From: an uncultured Odoribacter sp.
Lineage (GTDB): Bacteria; Bacteroidota; Bacteroidia; Bacteroidales; Marinifilaceae
Direction: 5' to 3'
Length of the DNA: 7,812 bases
NCBI GenBank assembly: GCA_905204385.1
Contig: CAJKZL010000129.1
Span: 1 to 7,812, forward strand
The position numbers and the translations under genes were made by a program. The stretch's first letter is position 1. Every line of letters starts with the position of its first letter. Under the pieces are notes generated by a model. That model searched no databases and was not told the origin of the DNA. It saw only the letters and a program-made list of their open reading frames with translations. Below are positions 1 to 6,691 of this stretch, piece by piece.

Positions 1-638
1 TCCTTACCGGAATCCAGATCCATAACTTTTACCCCGTTGATTTTACCCTCCGGACTATGCAATATGCCGACCACCTTCATCCGGTTGACAGGACATCCCC
101 CGTTATCTACACAGGTCTGAGCCAGATTTATAGCTAAACGGGAATCGTCGAACTGTCCGTCGTGATAAATCACTCCTCCTTTGAGGCCTTCCGTCCGAAT
201 AGTAGGCAAATGCTCTACCGTTTTTTTCCTGGATTGATATTTGGAACGCCCGAGACTCAATCCTCCCGCCAGCATATCGTACAGCGTTAGCCCGACAGTA
301 TATAGAATATTATCCCAATAGCGGTAATTGGGGATTACAAAAGTTTCATTTTTCACCAGATGAGGAGCATTTTTTTTCAGCAAACCTCTTTCATGCAATG
401 CTTCCAACACCAGAAACACATCTCCCTGTGCCAGATAGCGCACTCCTCCATGCACCAGTTTCGTACTTCTGCTGGAAGTCGCCTTTGCAAAATCTTCCCA
501 TTCGAACAGAGCAGTACTATATCCCCTGGTCACGGCATCTACAGCTATTCCCAGGCCGGTAGCTCCTCCTCCCACTACGACCACATCCCAGACCTTCGAG
601 GAATCGGCGATTTTATTTATTAACTCTTCTCGTTTCAT
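1..638 (-). CDS. glpD: FAD-dependent glycerol-3-phosphate dehydrogenase, N-terminal part (partial)
   Basis: The frame is open from an ATG at 638 down to the window edge, giving 212 complete codons of an enzyme that is usually 500-550 residues. The dinucleotide-binding motif VVGGGATGLG lies at residues 21-30, followed by A-x-D-x3-RG, which matches the first GlpD family signature. Residues 54-69 (TSSRSTKLVHGGVRYL) form the FAD/active-site block typical of GlpD and GlpO, and EALHERGLL and NAPHL follow as in the family. The family oxidises sn-glycerol 3-phosphate to dihydroxyacetone phosphate at the membrane and passes electrons to quinone. The start is well placed: the FAD motif begins about 20 residues in, and the leader is A-rich (AAAAAATAAAAAAAATAACG), as is common in Bacteroidota. 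The gene is divergent from a DeoR-type repressor, the usual GlpR arrangement. The substrate is inferred; related enzymes such as erythritol-phosphate dehydrogenase share this fold, and the C-terminal half is not visible. Confidence 0.92.
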   Translation of the reverse strand, partial: MKREELINKIADSSKVWDVVVVGGGATGLGIAVDAVTRGYSTALFEWEDFAKATSSRSTKLVHGGVRYLAQGDVFLVLEALHERGLLKKNAPHLVKNETFVIPNYRYWDNILYTVGLTLYDMLAGGLSLGRSKYQSRKKTVEHLPTIRTEGLKGGVIYHDGQFDDSRLAINLAQTCVDNGGCPVNRMKVVGILHSPEGKINGVKVMDLDSGK

Positions 639-693
639 CGTTATTTTTTTTATTTTTTGTCCGACAATACCATGAACACCCTCTGCCTCTCTT

Positions 694-701
694 GAAACTT
701 A
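694..701 (-). promoter_or_regulatory. Possible glpD promoter -7 element
   Basis: Read on the minus strand these bases are TAAGTTTC, one mismatch from the Bacteroidota -7 consensus TAnnTTTG. Transcription would start near 687, giving a leader of about 50 bases that ends in the A-rich stretch before the glpD ATG. No good -33 TTTG is seen at the usual spacing; the nearest TTG lies about 25 bases upstream. The call is therefore weak. Confidence 0.25.
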
Positions 702-710
702 TACGGCAAG

Positions 711-790
711 CAAAATAAAAAGTCAGCAATTTTCACCATAAAAAAAACATTGACTATCTTAGGGGTGTCTAACTACATACCAAAATAAAA
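711..790. repeat. Pair of 10-bp direct repeats in the glpD/repressor promoter region
   Basis: CAAAATAAAA occurs at 711-720 and again at 781-790, exactly 70 bp apart, or about seven helical turns. The first copy lies just upstream of the candidate glpD -7 box and the second directly before the repressor ATG. That placement and spacing would suit two operator half-sites bound from one face, with a loop between. The motif is very A-rich, however, and could recur by chance in this region. It does not resemble the E. coli GlpR operator. Confidence 0.25.
731..762 (+). promoter_or_regulatory. Possible promoter for the DeoR-type repressor operon
   Basis: TATCTTAG at 755-762 resembles the Bacteroidota -7 element TAnnTTTG. 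TTTC at 731-734 resembles the -33 TTTG, and the 20-base gap between them is in the normal range. A start site near 767 would give a leader of about 30 bases before the ATG at 797. Each box carries one or more mismatches, so this is the best candidate rather than a firm call. Confidence 0.35.
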
Positions 791-796
791 CAGATT

Positions 797-1561
797 ATGA
801 CACTTGCAGAAAGACATAATTCCATCCTTGAACTGCTGAAACAAAGAGGCTCTATACCCGTTTCGGACTTGGCGGATATACTCAAAGTCTCCTCAGTGAC
901 CATCCGGAAGGGCCTGACACTTCTGGAAGAAAAAAAATTACTATACCGTACACATGGCAGTGCCATACTGATCAATCCTTATATCAACGACCGCCATGTC
1001 AGTGAAAAGGAAAAACTCAATACGGAAGAAAAACAAGCGATCGGGAAACTAGCAGCCACCCTGATTGCTCCCGACGATTCCATCATTATCGCCTCCGGTA
1101 CAACCATGTTTTTTCTGGCGCATGCGATCGTTCCCCAATCTCATTTGACAGTCATCACTTCCTCCATCAATGTAACTTCGATTCTAGCCCGGCACAAGGA
1201 CATCGACATCATTCAATTAGGAGGAATTGTACGGAATAGCTCCGTCTCCGTGGTCAGCGAATATGCTGAAAAAATGCTGGACAATTTCTCTTGCAGCAAA
1301 TTATTTATAGGGGTCGACGGCATCGATCTCGACTATGGCTTGACCACGACCAATCTGATGGAAGCCAGCCTGAACAAATCGATGATCCGGGCTGCTCAAA
1401 AAACAATCGTACTCACCGATTCTTCCAAGTTCGGCAGAAGAGGATTCGGGAAAATTTGCGGTTTGGAAGCCATCGACCATATCATAACGGACAACAAGGT
1501 TCCTCTTCAAACCGTAAAATCACTCCAGGATATGGGCATAGAAGTTACCATCGCCAACTAA
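797..1561 (+). CDS. DeoR/GlpR-family transcriptional repressor
   Basis: This 254-residue protein has the normal length and layout of DeoR-family sugar-phosphate repressors. A winged helix-turn-helix lies at about residues 5-56 (ERHNSILELLKQRG through VSSVTIRKGLTLLE to YRTHGSA). The DeoR sensor domain fills about 75-235, with the phosphate-binding SGTT at 100-103, LGG at 141-143, FIGVDGID at 170-177 and DSSKFGRRGF at 208-217. Family members bind DNA and release it when a phosphorylated sugar or polyol occupies the sensor. Two small departures stand out: TIRKGL replaces the usual TIRRDL in the recognition region, and ASGTT replaces the usual DSGTT. The start follows an A-rich leader with no Shine-Dalgarno sequence, and the HTH begins at once. 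Its position, divergent from glpD, suggests that it controls glpD and itself, probably with glycerol 3-phosphate or a related compound as inducer. It sits 22 bp upstream of the dehydrogenase, so the two are probably one operon. Confidence 0.9.
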   Translation: MTLAERHNSILELLKQRGSIPVSDLADILKVSSVTIRKGLTLLEEKKLLYRTHGSAILINPYINDRHVSEKEKLNTEEKQAIGKLAATLIAPDDSIIIASGTTMFFLAHAIVPQSHLTVITSSINVTSILARHKDIDIIQLGGIVRNSSVSVVSEYAEKMLDNFSCSKLFIGVDGIDLDYGLTTTNLMEASLNKSMIRAAQKTIVLTDSSKFGRRGFGKICGLEAIDHIITDNKVPLQTVKSLQDMGIEVTIAN

Positions 1562-1583
1562 GGGACAAACTAAAAAGCAAAAA

Positions 1584-2528
1584 ATGAATATTACATTTGT
1601 GGAACCGCTCGGAATGTGCGAATGCGAACTAAACGCACAGGTAAAAACACTCAGGGATCAGGGACATACCGTCACCTTCTATCCTGACCGGAACGAAGAC
1701 GAAGAAACGCTGATCAGCAGGGCTCAGGATGCCGACATTGTAGTGGTCAGCAACATTCCCTTACGTAAACATTTCTTTGAATCTTGCCCGCAATTGAAAA
1801 TGTTATCCATAGCATTTACCGGAGTGGACCATGTCGACCTGGACGAATGCCGCAAAAGGGGCATTACAGTATGCAATGCTGCCGGCTATTCTACCGAAGC
1901 CGTTGCCGAACTGACCATCGGCTTGATGATAGCCCTCTACCGTAAAATTGTTGGCGGGGATGCCATCACCCGGCTTTCCGGCGACCGTCAGGGAGTGCTG
2001 GGAGGCGAACTGCACGGCAAAACAGTCGGAATCATCGGCCTCGGAGCCATCGGGCAAAGGGTTGGAGTTCTGGCTAATGCTTTCGGTTGCCGTTTACTGG
2101 GATACAACCGCAGTGAAAAAGCCATTCCACATATCACCCAGGTCGACAAGGAGACCTTACTCCGGGAATCGGACATCCTGACGGTACATTTACCCCTGAC
2201 ACCCGAAACCCGCGGATTCATCGGCACCCCGGAATTTTCGGTCATGTCGCCCCATGCCATACTGATCAATACAGCCCGTGGACCCATTGTCGACCAGGAT
2301 GCTCTTTATCTGGCGTTGAAAAAAGGACAAATTGCAGGAGCTGCCGTCGATGTGTATGACCAGGAGCCCCCTTTGCCTGCCAATTTCGAACTATTCAACG
2401 CCCCCAATTTATTGATGCAGCCTCACATAGGATATGCTACCCGCGAAGCTTTCGCTACCCGCCTGGGTATCGTCGTGAAAAACATTACGATGTGGCTGGC
2501 AGGAACTCCTCAGGACCGGGTAGTCTGA
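1584..2528 (+). CDS. D-isomer-specific 2-hydroxyacid dehydrogenase, NAD(P)-dependent
   Basis: The 314-residue length is typical of the D-2-hydroxyacid dehydrogenase family (SerA, glycerate dehydrogenase, hydroxypyruvate reductase). The Rossmann motif GLGAIG lies at 152-157. The catalytic triad is visible: Arg232 in NTARGPIVD, Glu261 in DVYDQEP and His281 in QPHIGYAT. FTGVDHVDLDECRKRGI at 78-94 is the conserved substrate-domain block. The family reversibly reduces 2-keto acids to D-2-hydroxyacids in the cytoplasm. There is no C-terminal ACT domain, so it is not a long-form SerA. The residue after the second beta strand is Asn-Arg (GYNRS, 173-177) rather than the Asp typical of NAD enzymes, which hints at NADP(H) use. 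The exact substrate cannot be read from sequence; glycerate/hydroxypyruvate is one reasonable guess. It lies 22 bp after the repressor and is probably co-transcribed and co-regulated with it. The ATG follows an A-rich leader (AAAAAGCAAAAA). Confidence 0.9.
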   Translation: MNITFVEPLGMCECELNAQVKTLRDQGHTVTFYPDRNEDEETLISRAQDADIVVVSNIPLRKHFFESCPQLKMLSIAFTGVDHVDLDECRKRGITVCNAAGYSTEAVAELTIGLMIALYRKIVGGDAITRLSGDRQGVLGGELHGKTVGIIGLGAIGQRVGVLANAFGCRLLGYNRSEKAIPHITQVDKETLLRESDILTVHLPLTPETRGFIGTPEFSVMSPHAILINTARGPIVDQDALYLALKKGQIAGAAVDVYDQEPPLPANFELFNAPNLLMQPHIGYATREAFATRLGIVVKNITMWLAGTPQDRVV

Positions 2529-2529
2529 C

Positions 2530-2588
2530 CGATTATCGCTTTAACGGAGGAAGGCTGCGAAAGTCCTCTCCCGTTAAAGCGATAATCG
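2530..2588. terminator. Long perfect hairpin between convergent genes, probable bidirectional terminator
   Basis: CGATTATCGCTTTAACGG at 2530-2547 is perfectly complementary to CCGTTAAAGCGATAATCG at 2571-2588, an 18-bp stem with a 23-base loop. Within the loop AGGA (2548-2551) can pair with TCCT (2564-2567) to extend it. The left arm begins one base after the hydroxyacid dehydrogenase stop codon, and the right arm ends 28 bp before the murF-alr stop on the other strand. The position suits termination of both transcripts. Neither side has a T-run, so it is not a classical intrinsic terminator. A 3'-end stabiliser is an alternative. Confidence 0.7.
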
Positions 2589-2616
2589 ATCAAGCCGGCA
2601 GGATATCAGAAAATAG

Positions 2617-5064
2617 TTATTCCTTAAAATAGACTCGTTTTACCCGCTGCGACACGCTGGTCAGCACCTCATAGGGAATAGTATCCAACTTTTCGGCAAT
2701 TTCATTCACAGAAATATGTTTGCCGAAGATTTCCACTTCGTCCCCCACCTGGGCATCGATATCCGTAATATCGATCATGCAAGCATCCATACAGATATTT
2801 CCTACGATAGGCACCCGTTTTCCCCTTACCATCACCTCTCCGTGGCCCCGGCTCAAATGCCGATTCAAACCGTCGGCATAGCCCACAGGAATGACAGCAA
2901 TCCGGGAATCCCGATTCAGCACCCCTTTCCGGCCGTAGCCCACCGTCTCCTCCGCCTTCACCCGGCGAACGGCAGCAATATAAGTCTTAAATGAACTTAC
3001 CGGTTGCAAAGGGGCTCCTGCGGCACTTATGCCATGCAAGCCGATTCCCAGGCGGACCATATCGAAAGAATAAGAACTGAAACGTTCTATCCCGGCAGAA
3101 TTCAGGATATGACGCAGGATCGGATAATCGAAATGCCTTTGCACCTCTGCCGTCATCCGCTCAAAACACTGAATTTGCTGAAGCGTATATTCATCGTGTA
3201 CGGCTTCGTCACTTCCGGCCAAATGCGAAAACATAGACCGGATCGTCACCCTTCGCCGGGAACTGAAAAATTCCAATAATGCCGGCAATTCCTCTTCATT
3301 CAGTCCTGAACGGTTCATCCCCGTATTCAGCTTTAAATGAACCGGATATTTCTCCATGCCGTGTTTCACTAAAGCCTGATCAAAAGCTTCCAATATTTCC
3401 AGGGAATAAATTTCCGGTTCCAGGCCGAACTCTATCATAGGGTCGAAAGCTTCCGGCTCGGGATTCATCACCCCAATCGGTATGGTAATGCCCGCTGCCC
3501 TCAATTCTACCCCCTCGTCCGCAAAAGCCACCATCAGGTAATTCACTCCCTGATATTGCAACATACTGGCAACCTCCCCGGCTCCGCTACCATACGAGAA
3601 AGCCTTGACCATAACGGCTATGCGGGTATGAGCAGGAATAAGCGAACGAAAGTAATTCAGATTATGCACCATGGCATCCAAATCCACTTCCAACACAGTT
3701 GCATGTGACTGTTTCTGAAGAAATCCTGCAATATATTCGAAACGGAATTTCCGGGCTCCCTTGATCAAAATCGCCTGATCCTTAAAATGTTCCCTATTTT
3801 CCTGTCGTAAAAAACTATCCGTATCCGGATAATAGCGGCATTCGGGCAGGAGGAAGTATGGCCTATACCGACCGATCGTTTCCCCTATTCCGATCAGCAC
3901 AGAGACATCGGCCTGGCGTAATTGTGCCGCAACTTCCAGGTATAACTCTTTTTCATTTCTACCGGAATCCACAAAATCGGATAGGATAACTACTTTTTTT
4001 CTTCCGGCATCCTGCATACTCAGTCTGTTTAAGGCCAACTGAAAAGAAGCGGCATCGGAATTGTAATAATCGTTAATCAACACGCAACGATTGATCCCGT
4101 CTTTGATTTCCATCCGCATGGCGATCGGCTGCAAATGCTGCACCCGCTCGGCTATAAACTCCGGACTTTTTCCTTTTAATAATAACAGACATACAGCATT
4201 CATACAATTTTCGAAAGAAGCCTCATCACCGAAGGGAATAAGCAAATGAAACCGTTTTCCCCGATAATCCAGCTCCAGACTTCGGCTATTCGCATCGGAA
4301 TCATTTCTCCGGATTCTCACTTCAGCCTCCCCGCTTTCTCCCCACAGCATCCGTTGCACCTTCGGCCCTACCTGGGCAAAAACAGCCTCCAGAACCTCTC
4401 CTTCCCGGCCGATCAAACAGTCGCAACCGCTAAACAACAAAGCTTTCTCACTGAGCTTCTGCCCACGCGACGAAAAATTTTCTCCATGGGCATCCCCCAG
4501 GTGAGTAAAAATGCCGATCCTGGGACGGATCATCTTTTGCAATCGTAGCATCTCTCCGGGTTGGGAGATTCCGGCTTCAATAAAGGCCAGACGGGTATTT
4601 TCTTCCATACCCAATAAAGAAAGAGGAACTCCCACCTGAGAGTTATAACTCCGTGGGCTCCGGTATACGCCAGGCTCATCGGCCAACAACTGGTACAACC
4701 ATTCTTTTACGATCGTTTTGCCGTTGCTACCGGTTATAGCAACTATTTCTCCTTTCATTCGCCCTCTATGCCAGGCAGCTAATCGCTGTAATGCTTCCAG
4801 CACATTTTCTACGCGGTAATAGCAAGCTGCCGCCAAGCTGCCGAATACTTTTCTTTCCTCACTGACGACAAAATGGCGTACCCCTCTTTCATACAACTCC
4901 TCCACATAATCGTGCCCATTATGATTCACCCCCTTCAGGGCAAAAAAGAGCGTACTGTCCGGAGCCTGGACAGCACGACTGTCGATGCTCACTTCTTTTA
5001 TTTCAAAGTCTTTTCCACCACAGGCTTTGCAATTCAAAATCTCTGAAATTTCACTACTTAACAT
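2617..5064 (-). CDS. murF-alr: Bifunctional UDP-MurNAc-tripeptide:D-Ala-D-Ala ligase / alanine racemase
   Basis: This 815-residue protein fuses two peptidoglycan enzymes. Residues 1 to about 450 are MurF: a substrate-binding segment (SIDSRAV, 26-32), the ATP-binding P-loop GSNGKT at 112-117, EAGISQPGEM at 163-172, the HLGDAHGENF block at 188-197 and NDYYNSDAAS at 331-340. Residues from about 455 to 815 are a fold-type III alanine racemase: the PLP lysine is Lys487 in VMVKAFSYG, the catalytic tyrosine is probably Tyr710 in VGYGRKG, and the ending EVLTSVSQRVKRVY is typical. MurF adds D-Ala-D-Ala to the muramoyl tripeptide using ATP; the racemase makes D-Ala from L-Ala. Both act in the cytoplasm. 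The fusion is known in Bacteroidota and is of normal length, with no obvious lost residue. The ATG at 5064 places MurF in register at its N-terminus. The gene lies 75 bp downstream of cls on the same strand. Confidence 0.96.
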   Translation of the reverse strand: MLSSEISEILNCKACGGKDFEIKEVSIDSRAVQAPDSTLFFALKGVNHNGHDYVEELYERGVRHFVVSEERKVFGSLAAACYYRVENVLEALQRLAAWHRGRMKGEIVAITGSNGKTIVKEWLYQLLADEPGVYRSPRSYNSQVGVPLSLLGMEENTRLAFIEAGISQPGEMLRLQKMIRPRIGIFTHLGDAHGENFSSRGQKLSEKALLFSGCDCLIGREGEVLEAVFAQVGPKVQRMLWGESGEAEVRIRRNDSDANSRSLELDYRGKRFHLLIPFGDEASFENCMNAVCLLLLKGKSPEFIAERVQHLQPIAMRMEIKDGINRCVLINDYYNSDAASFQLALNRLSMQDAGRKKVVILSDFVDSGRNEKELYLEVAAQLRQADVSVLIGIGETIGRYRPYFLLPECRYYPDTDSFLRQENREHFKDQAILIKGARKFRFEYIAGFLQKQSHATVLEVDLDAMVHNLNYFRSLIPAHTRIAVMVKAFSYGSGAGEVASMLQYQGVNYLMVAFADEGVELRAAGITIPIGVMNPEPEAFDPMIEFGLEPEIYSLEILEAFDQALVKHGMEKYPVHLKLNTGMNRSGLNEEELPALLEFFSSRRRVTIRSMFSHLAGSDEAVHDEYTLQQIQCFERMTAEVQRHFDYPILRHILNSAGIERFSSYSFDMVRLGIGLHGISAAGAPLQPVSSFKTYIAAVRRVKAEETVGYGRKGVLNRDSRIAVIPVGYADGLNRHLSRGHGEVMVRGKRVPIVGNICMDACMIDITDIDAQVGDEVEIFGKHISVNEIAEKLDTIPYEVLTSVSQRVKRVYFKE

Positions 5065-5135
5065 ACTTCAATCTACTCACTTTCGTGATCCATTTTAACG
5101 ATATAACCTATAATGCGGATTCCCCACTCACCCAA

Positions 5136-5154
5136 GCTCCTATAGAACAGGAGC
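5136..5154. other. Small inverted repeat across the cls stop codon
   Basis: GCTCCT (5136-5141) and AGGAGC (5149-5154) form a perfect 6-bp stem with a 7-base loop, overlapping the end of cls. No T-run follows on the minus strand (TTGGGTGAG), so a terminator is doubtful. It could be a weak attenuator or pause between cls and murF-alr, or chance. Confidence 0.2.
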
Positions 5155-6594
5155 AAACAAGCGGGCGACCGATTCGCACACTTTTTCCCGTTTGGTCCGG
5201 AACTTCCAACGCTGAATAGCTCCTTCCGTACTCACTTTCAAATCGTTGATAAAATCGGTAGCCAACTCCTTCACCACTTCCCTGTCATAAATAATCAGGC
5301 TAACCTCAAAATTCTGCTCAAAGCTTCTTAAATCCATATTAGCCGTCCCTACACTGGCCACGATGCCATCCACGATGATCACTTTGCTATGATTGATGCC
5401 TTTCTGATACCAATAAATTTTCACCCCTGCCACCAACAGTTCTTCTACAAAAGACCGGGTACACCAATGCGTAAGCAGGGAATCGGATTTATGAGGCAAC
5501 AGCAGACGGACATCCACCCCACTCATAGCAGCGGTCTTTAAAGCGTTTAAAGTGGTTTCTCCCGGCATGAAATAAGGAGTGGAGATAAAAACATATCGCT
5601 TGGCCATATTGATCAGGGTGTAATAGGATTGCTGTATGGAAGCCCAGTCACTATCCGGCCCTGACGTCACCGTTTGAACGACGACATTTCCGTCGGCTTT
5701 GATATAAGGCAAATATTCGTCCTTATCCAATAACAGTTCTTGACGGACGAAATACCAATCGATCAAAAAAACCACCTGCAGAGAGGTGACGGCTTCTCCT
5801 AAAACCTTTAGATGGGTATCTCTCCATTCTCCGATATCGGGAACACCATCCATATACCTGTCGGCGATATTCAAACCTCCTACAAACCCCACCTTTCCGT
5901 CGATCACCGCTATTTTCCGGTGATTCCTGTAATTGGCCTTATTGGCTAAATGCCGGAAACGGACGGGCAAAAACGGGTAAATTTGTATACCCGCTTCTTT
6001 CAATTCCCGGATAAAACCCTTCGACAAGCCCCAGCACCCTACGTCATCGTAAATAATCCGTACTTCCACGCCGGCACCCGCTTTTTGAATTAAAATATCC
6101 TTAAGCCGGGTAGCCAACCGCCCTTCGTCGATGATATAATATTCCAGGTGAATAAATTTCCGGGCCTTTTCCAGAGCCTCGAATAAGGCCGGAAAAGTCT
6201 CCTCTCCATTGTTTAAAATTTCAATTTTGTTGTAACGCGTCAGCAAAGCTTTGCTATTATTGAGCAATAAGGTCATCAATTTCCGGACTTCAACCGTCTC
6301 TCTTCGTTGGAGGAATTCCGACTTTTTGATCAATTGTTTCTGATCCTCGCTCATATACTGCAGCCATTTCATATCTCCCAATCCTTTCATGGAAAACATT
6401 TTCACTTTCCGGTAGTTTATGCCGAAATAGAGATAAAACAAAAAACCGAGAAAAGGGATCATGATCAATACGACTATCCACGCGAGCGTACGCACAGGAT
6501 TACGGTTTTCAAGCATTACATTGAAAGCCACACTTGCTACCGTAAGGAAATACAAAGCAATCAGGACATATATCGTTATCTGCAACCAAGACAT
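5140..6594 (-). CDS. cls: Cardiolipin synthase, phospholipase D family
   Basis: With the ATG at 6594 this is a 484-residue protein, the usual size for bacterial cardiolipin synthases. Two hydrophobic segments, at about residues 3-24 and 38-58, form the N-terminal membrane anchor (ALYFLTVASV; AWIVVLIMIPFLGFLFYLYF). Two HKD motifs follow: His225, Lys227 and Asp232 with GGLN, and His402, Lys404 and Asp409 with GTAN. HLEYYIIDEG precedes the first, as is usual. The enzyme condenses two phosphatidylglycerols to cardiolipin plus glycerol, at the inner membrane. A TTG at 6618 in the same frame would add eight residues; I prefer the ATG because it leads straight into the membrane segment and TTG starts are uncommon in this phylum. 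The gene is divergent from prmC and may be co-transcribed with murF-alr. It ends in TAG, with TGA four codons later. A different HKD-family phosphatidyltransferase is possible but less likely. Confidence 0.93.
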   Translation of the reverse strand: MSWLQITIYVLIALYFLTVASVAFNVMLENRNPVRTLAWIVVLIMIPFLGFLFYLYFGINYRKVKMFSMKGLGDMKWLQYMSEDQKQLIKKSEFLQRRETVEVRKLMTLLLNNSKALLTRYNKIEILNNGEETFPALFEALEKARKFIHLEYYIIDEGRLATRLKDILIQKAGAGVEVRIIYDDVGCWGLSKGFIRELKEAGIQIYPFLPVRFRHLANKANYRNHRKIAVIDGKVGFVGGLNIADRYMDGVPDIGEWRDTHLKVLGEAVTSLQVVFLIDWYFVRQELLLDKDEYLPYIKADGNVVVQTVTSGPDSDWASIQQSYYTLINMAKRYVFISTPYFMPGETTLNALKTAAMSGVDVRLLLPHKSDSLLTHWCTRSFVEELLVAGVKIYWYQKGINHSKVIIVDGIVASVGTANMDLRSFEQNFEVSLIIYDREVVKELATDFINDLKVSTEGAIQRWKFRTKREKVCESVARLFAPVL

Positions 6595-6607
6595 ATAATC
6601 AATGAAG

Positions 6608-6673
6608 ATTGAAAACAAAAATTGAAAAATGAGCCCTTAAGATTACCTTCCGTTTTCAGTTTTCAATTTTCAA
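6608..6673. repeat. TTTTCAA tandem repeats and matching inverted repeat in the cls/prmC promoter region
   Basis: Three 7-bp units lie head to tail at 6653-6673: TTTTCAG, TTTTCAA, TTTTCAA. The opposite orientation, TTGAAAA, occurs at 6609-6615 and 6622-6628. ATTGAAAAC at 6608-6616 is the exact reverse complement of GTTTTCAAT at 6659-6667, a 9-bp inverted repeat with a 42-bp spacer. The tandem units sit just upstream of the prmC -7 box and the inverse units fall in the likely cls leader. A shared regulator or DNA bending is possible, but the sequence is A/T-rich and low in complexity. Confidence 0.4.
6638..6645 (-). promoter_or_regulatory. Possible cls promoter -7 element
   Basis: On the minus strand these bases read TAATCTTA, a partial match to TAnnTTTG, with TTG 18 bases upstream as a possible -33 element. 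Transcription would begin about 40 bases before the cls ATG at 6594. The match is poor and I offer it only as the best candidate in this gap. Confidence 0.2.
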
Positions 6674-6687
6674 ATAACTTATCTTTG
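6654..6687 (+). promoter_or_regulatory. Bacteroidota-type promoter of prmC
   Basis: TATCTTTG at 6680-6687 is a perfect match to the Bacteroidota -7 consensus TAnnTTTG. A -33 element is less clear; TTTC at 6654-6657, 22 bases upstream, is the nearest fit. Only four bases (CGTT) separate the -7 box from the prmC ATG at 6692, so transcription should begin at or within a few bases of the start codon. Confidence 0.7.
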
Positions 6688-6691
6688 CGTT

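Noticed and set aside
360..623. Plus-strand open frame of 87 codons
   Set aside because: It lies wholly antisense to the well-supported glpD N-terminus and its translation has no recognisable domain.
1803..2287. Minus-strand and alternative plus-strand frames inside the hydroxyacid dehydrogenase
   Set aside because: They are shadows of a gene with a complete catalytic triad, and their translations resemble no family.
2716..4548. Three plus-strand open frames of 91-100 codons
   Set aside because: They are antisense to murF-alr, whose motifs are intact throughout; no promoter or ribosome site supports them.
5065..5139. Independent promoter for murF-alr in the gap after cls
   Set aside because: No acceptable TAnnTTTG with a -33 TTTG was found on the minus strand, so I left it uncalled.
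6595..6618. TTG start for cls, eight codons upstream
   Set aside because: The frame is open, but the ATG at 6594 gives the normal length and begins right at the membrane segment; nothing favours the TTG.
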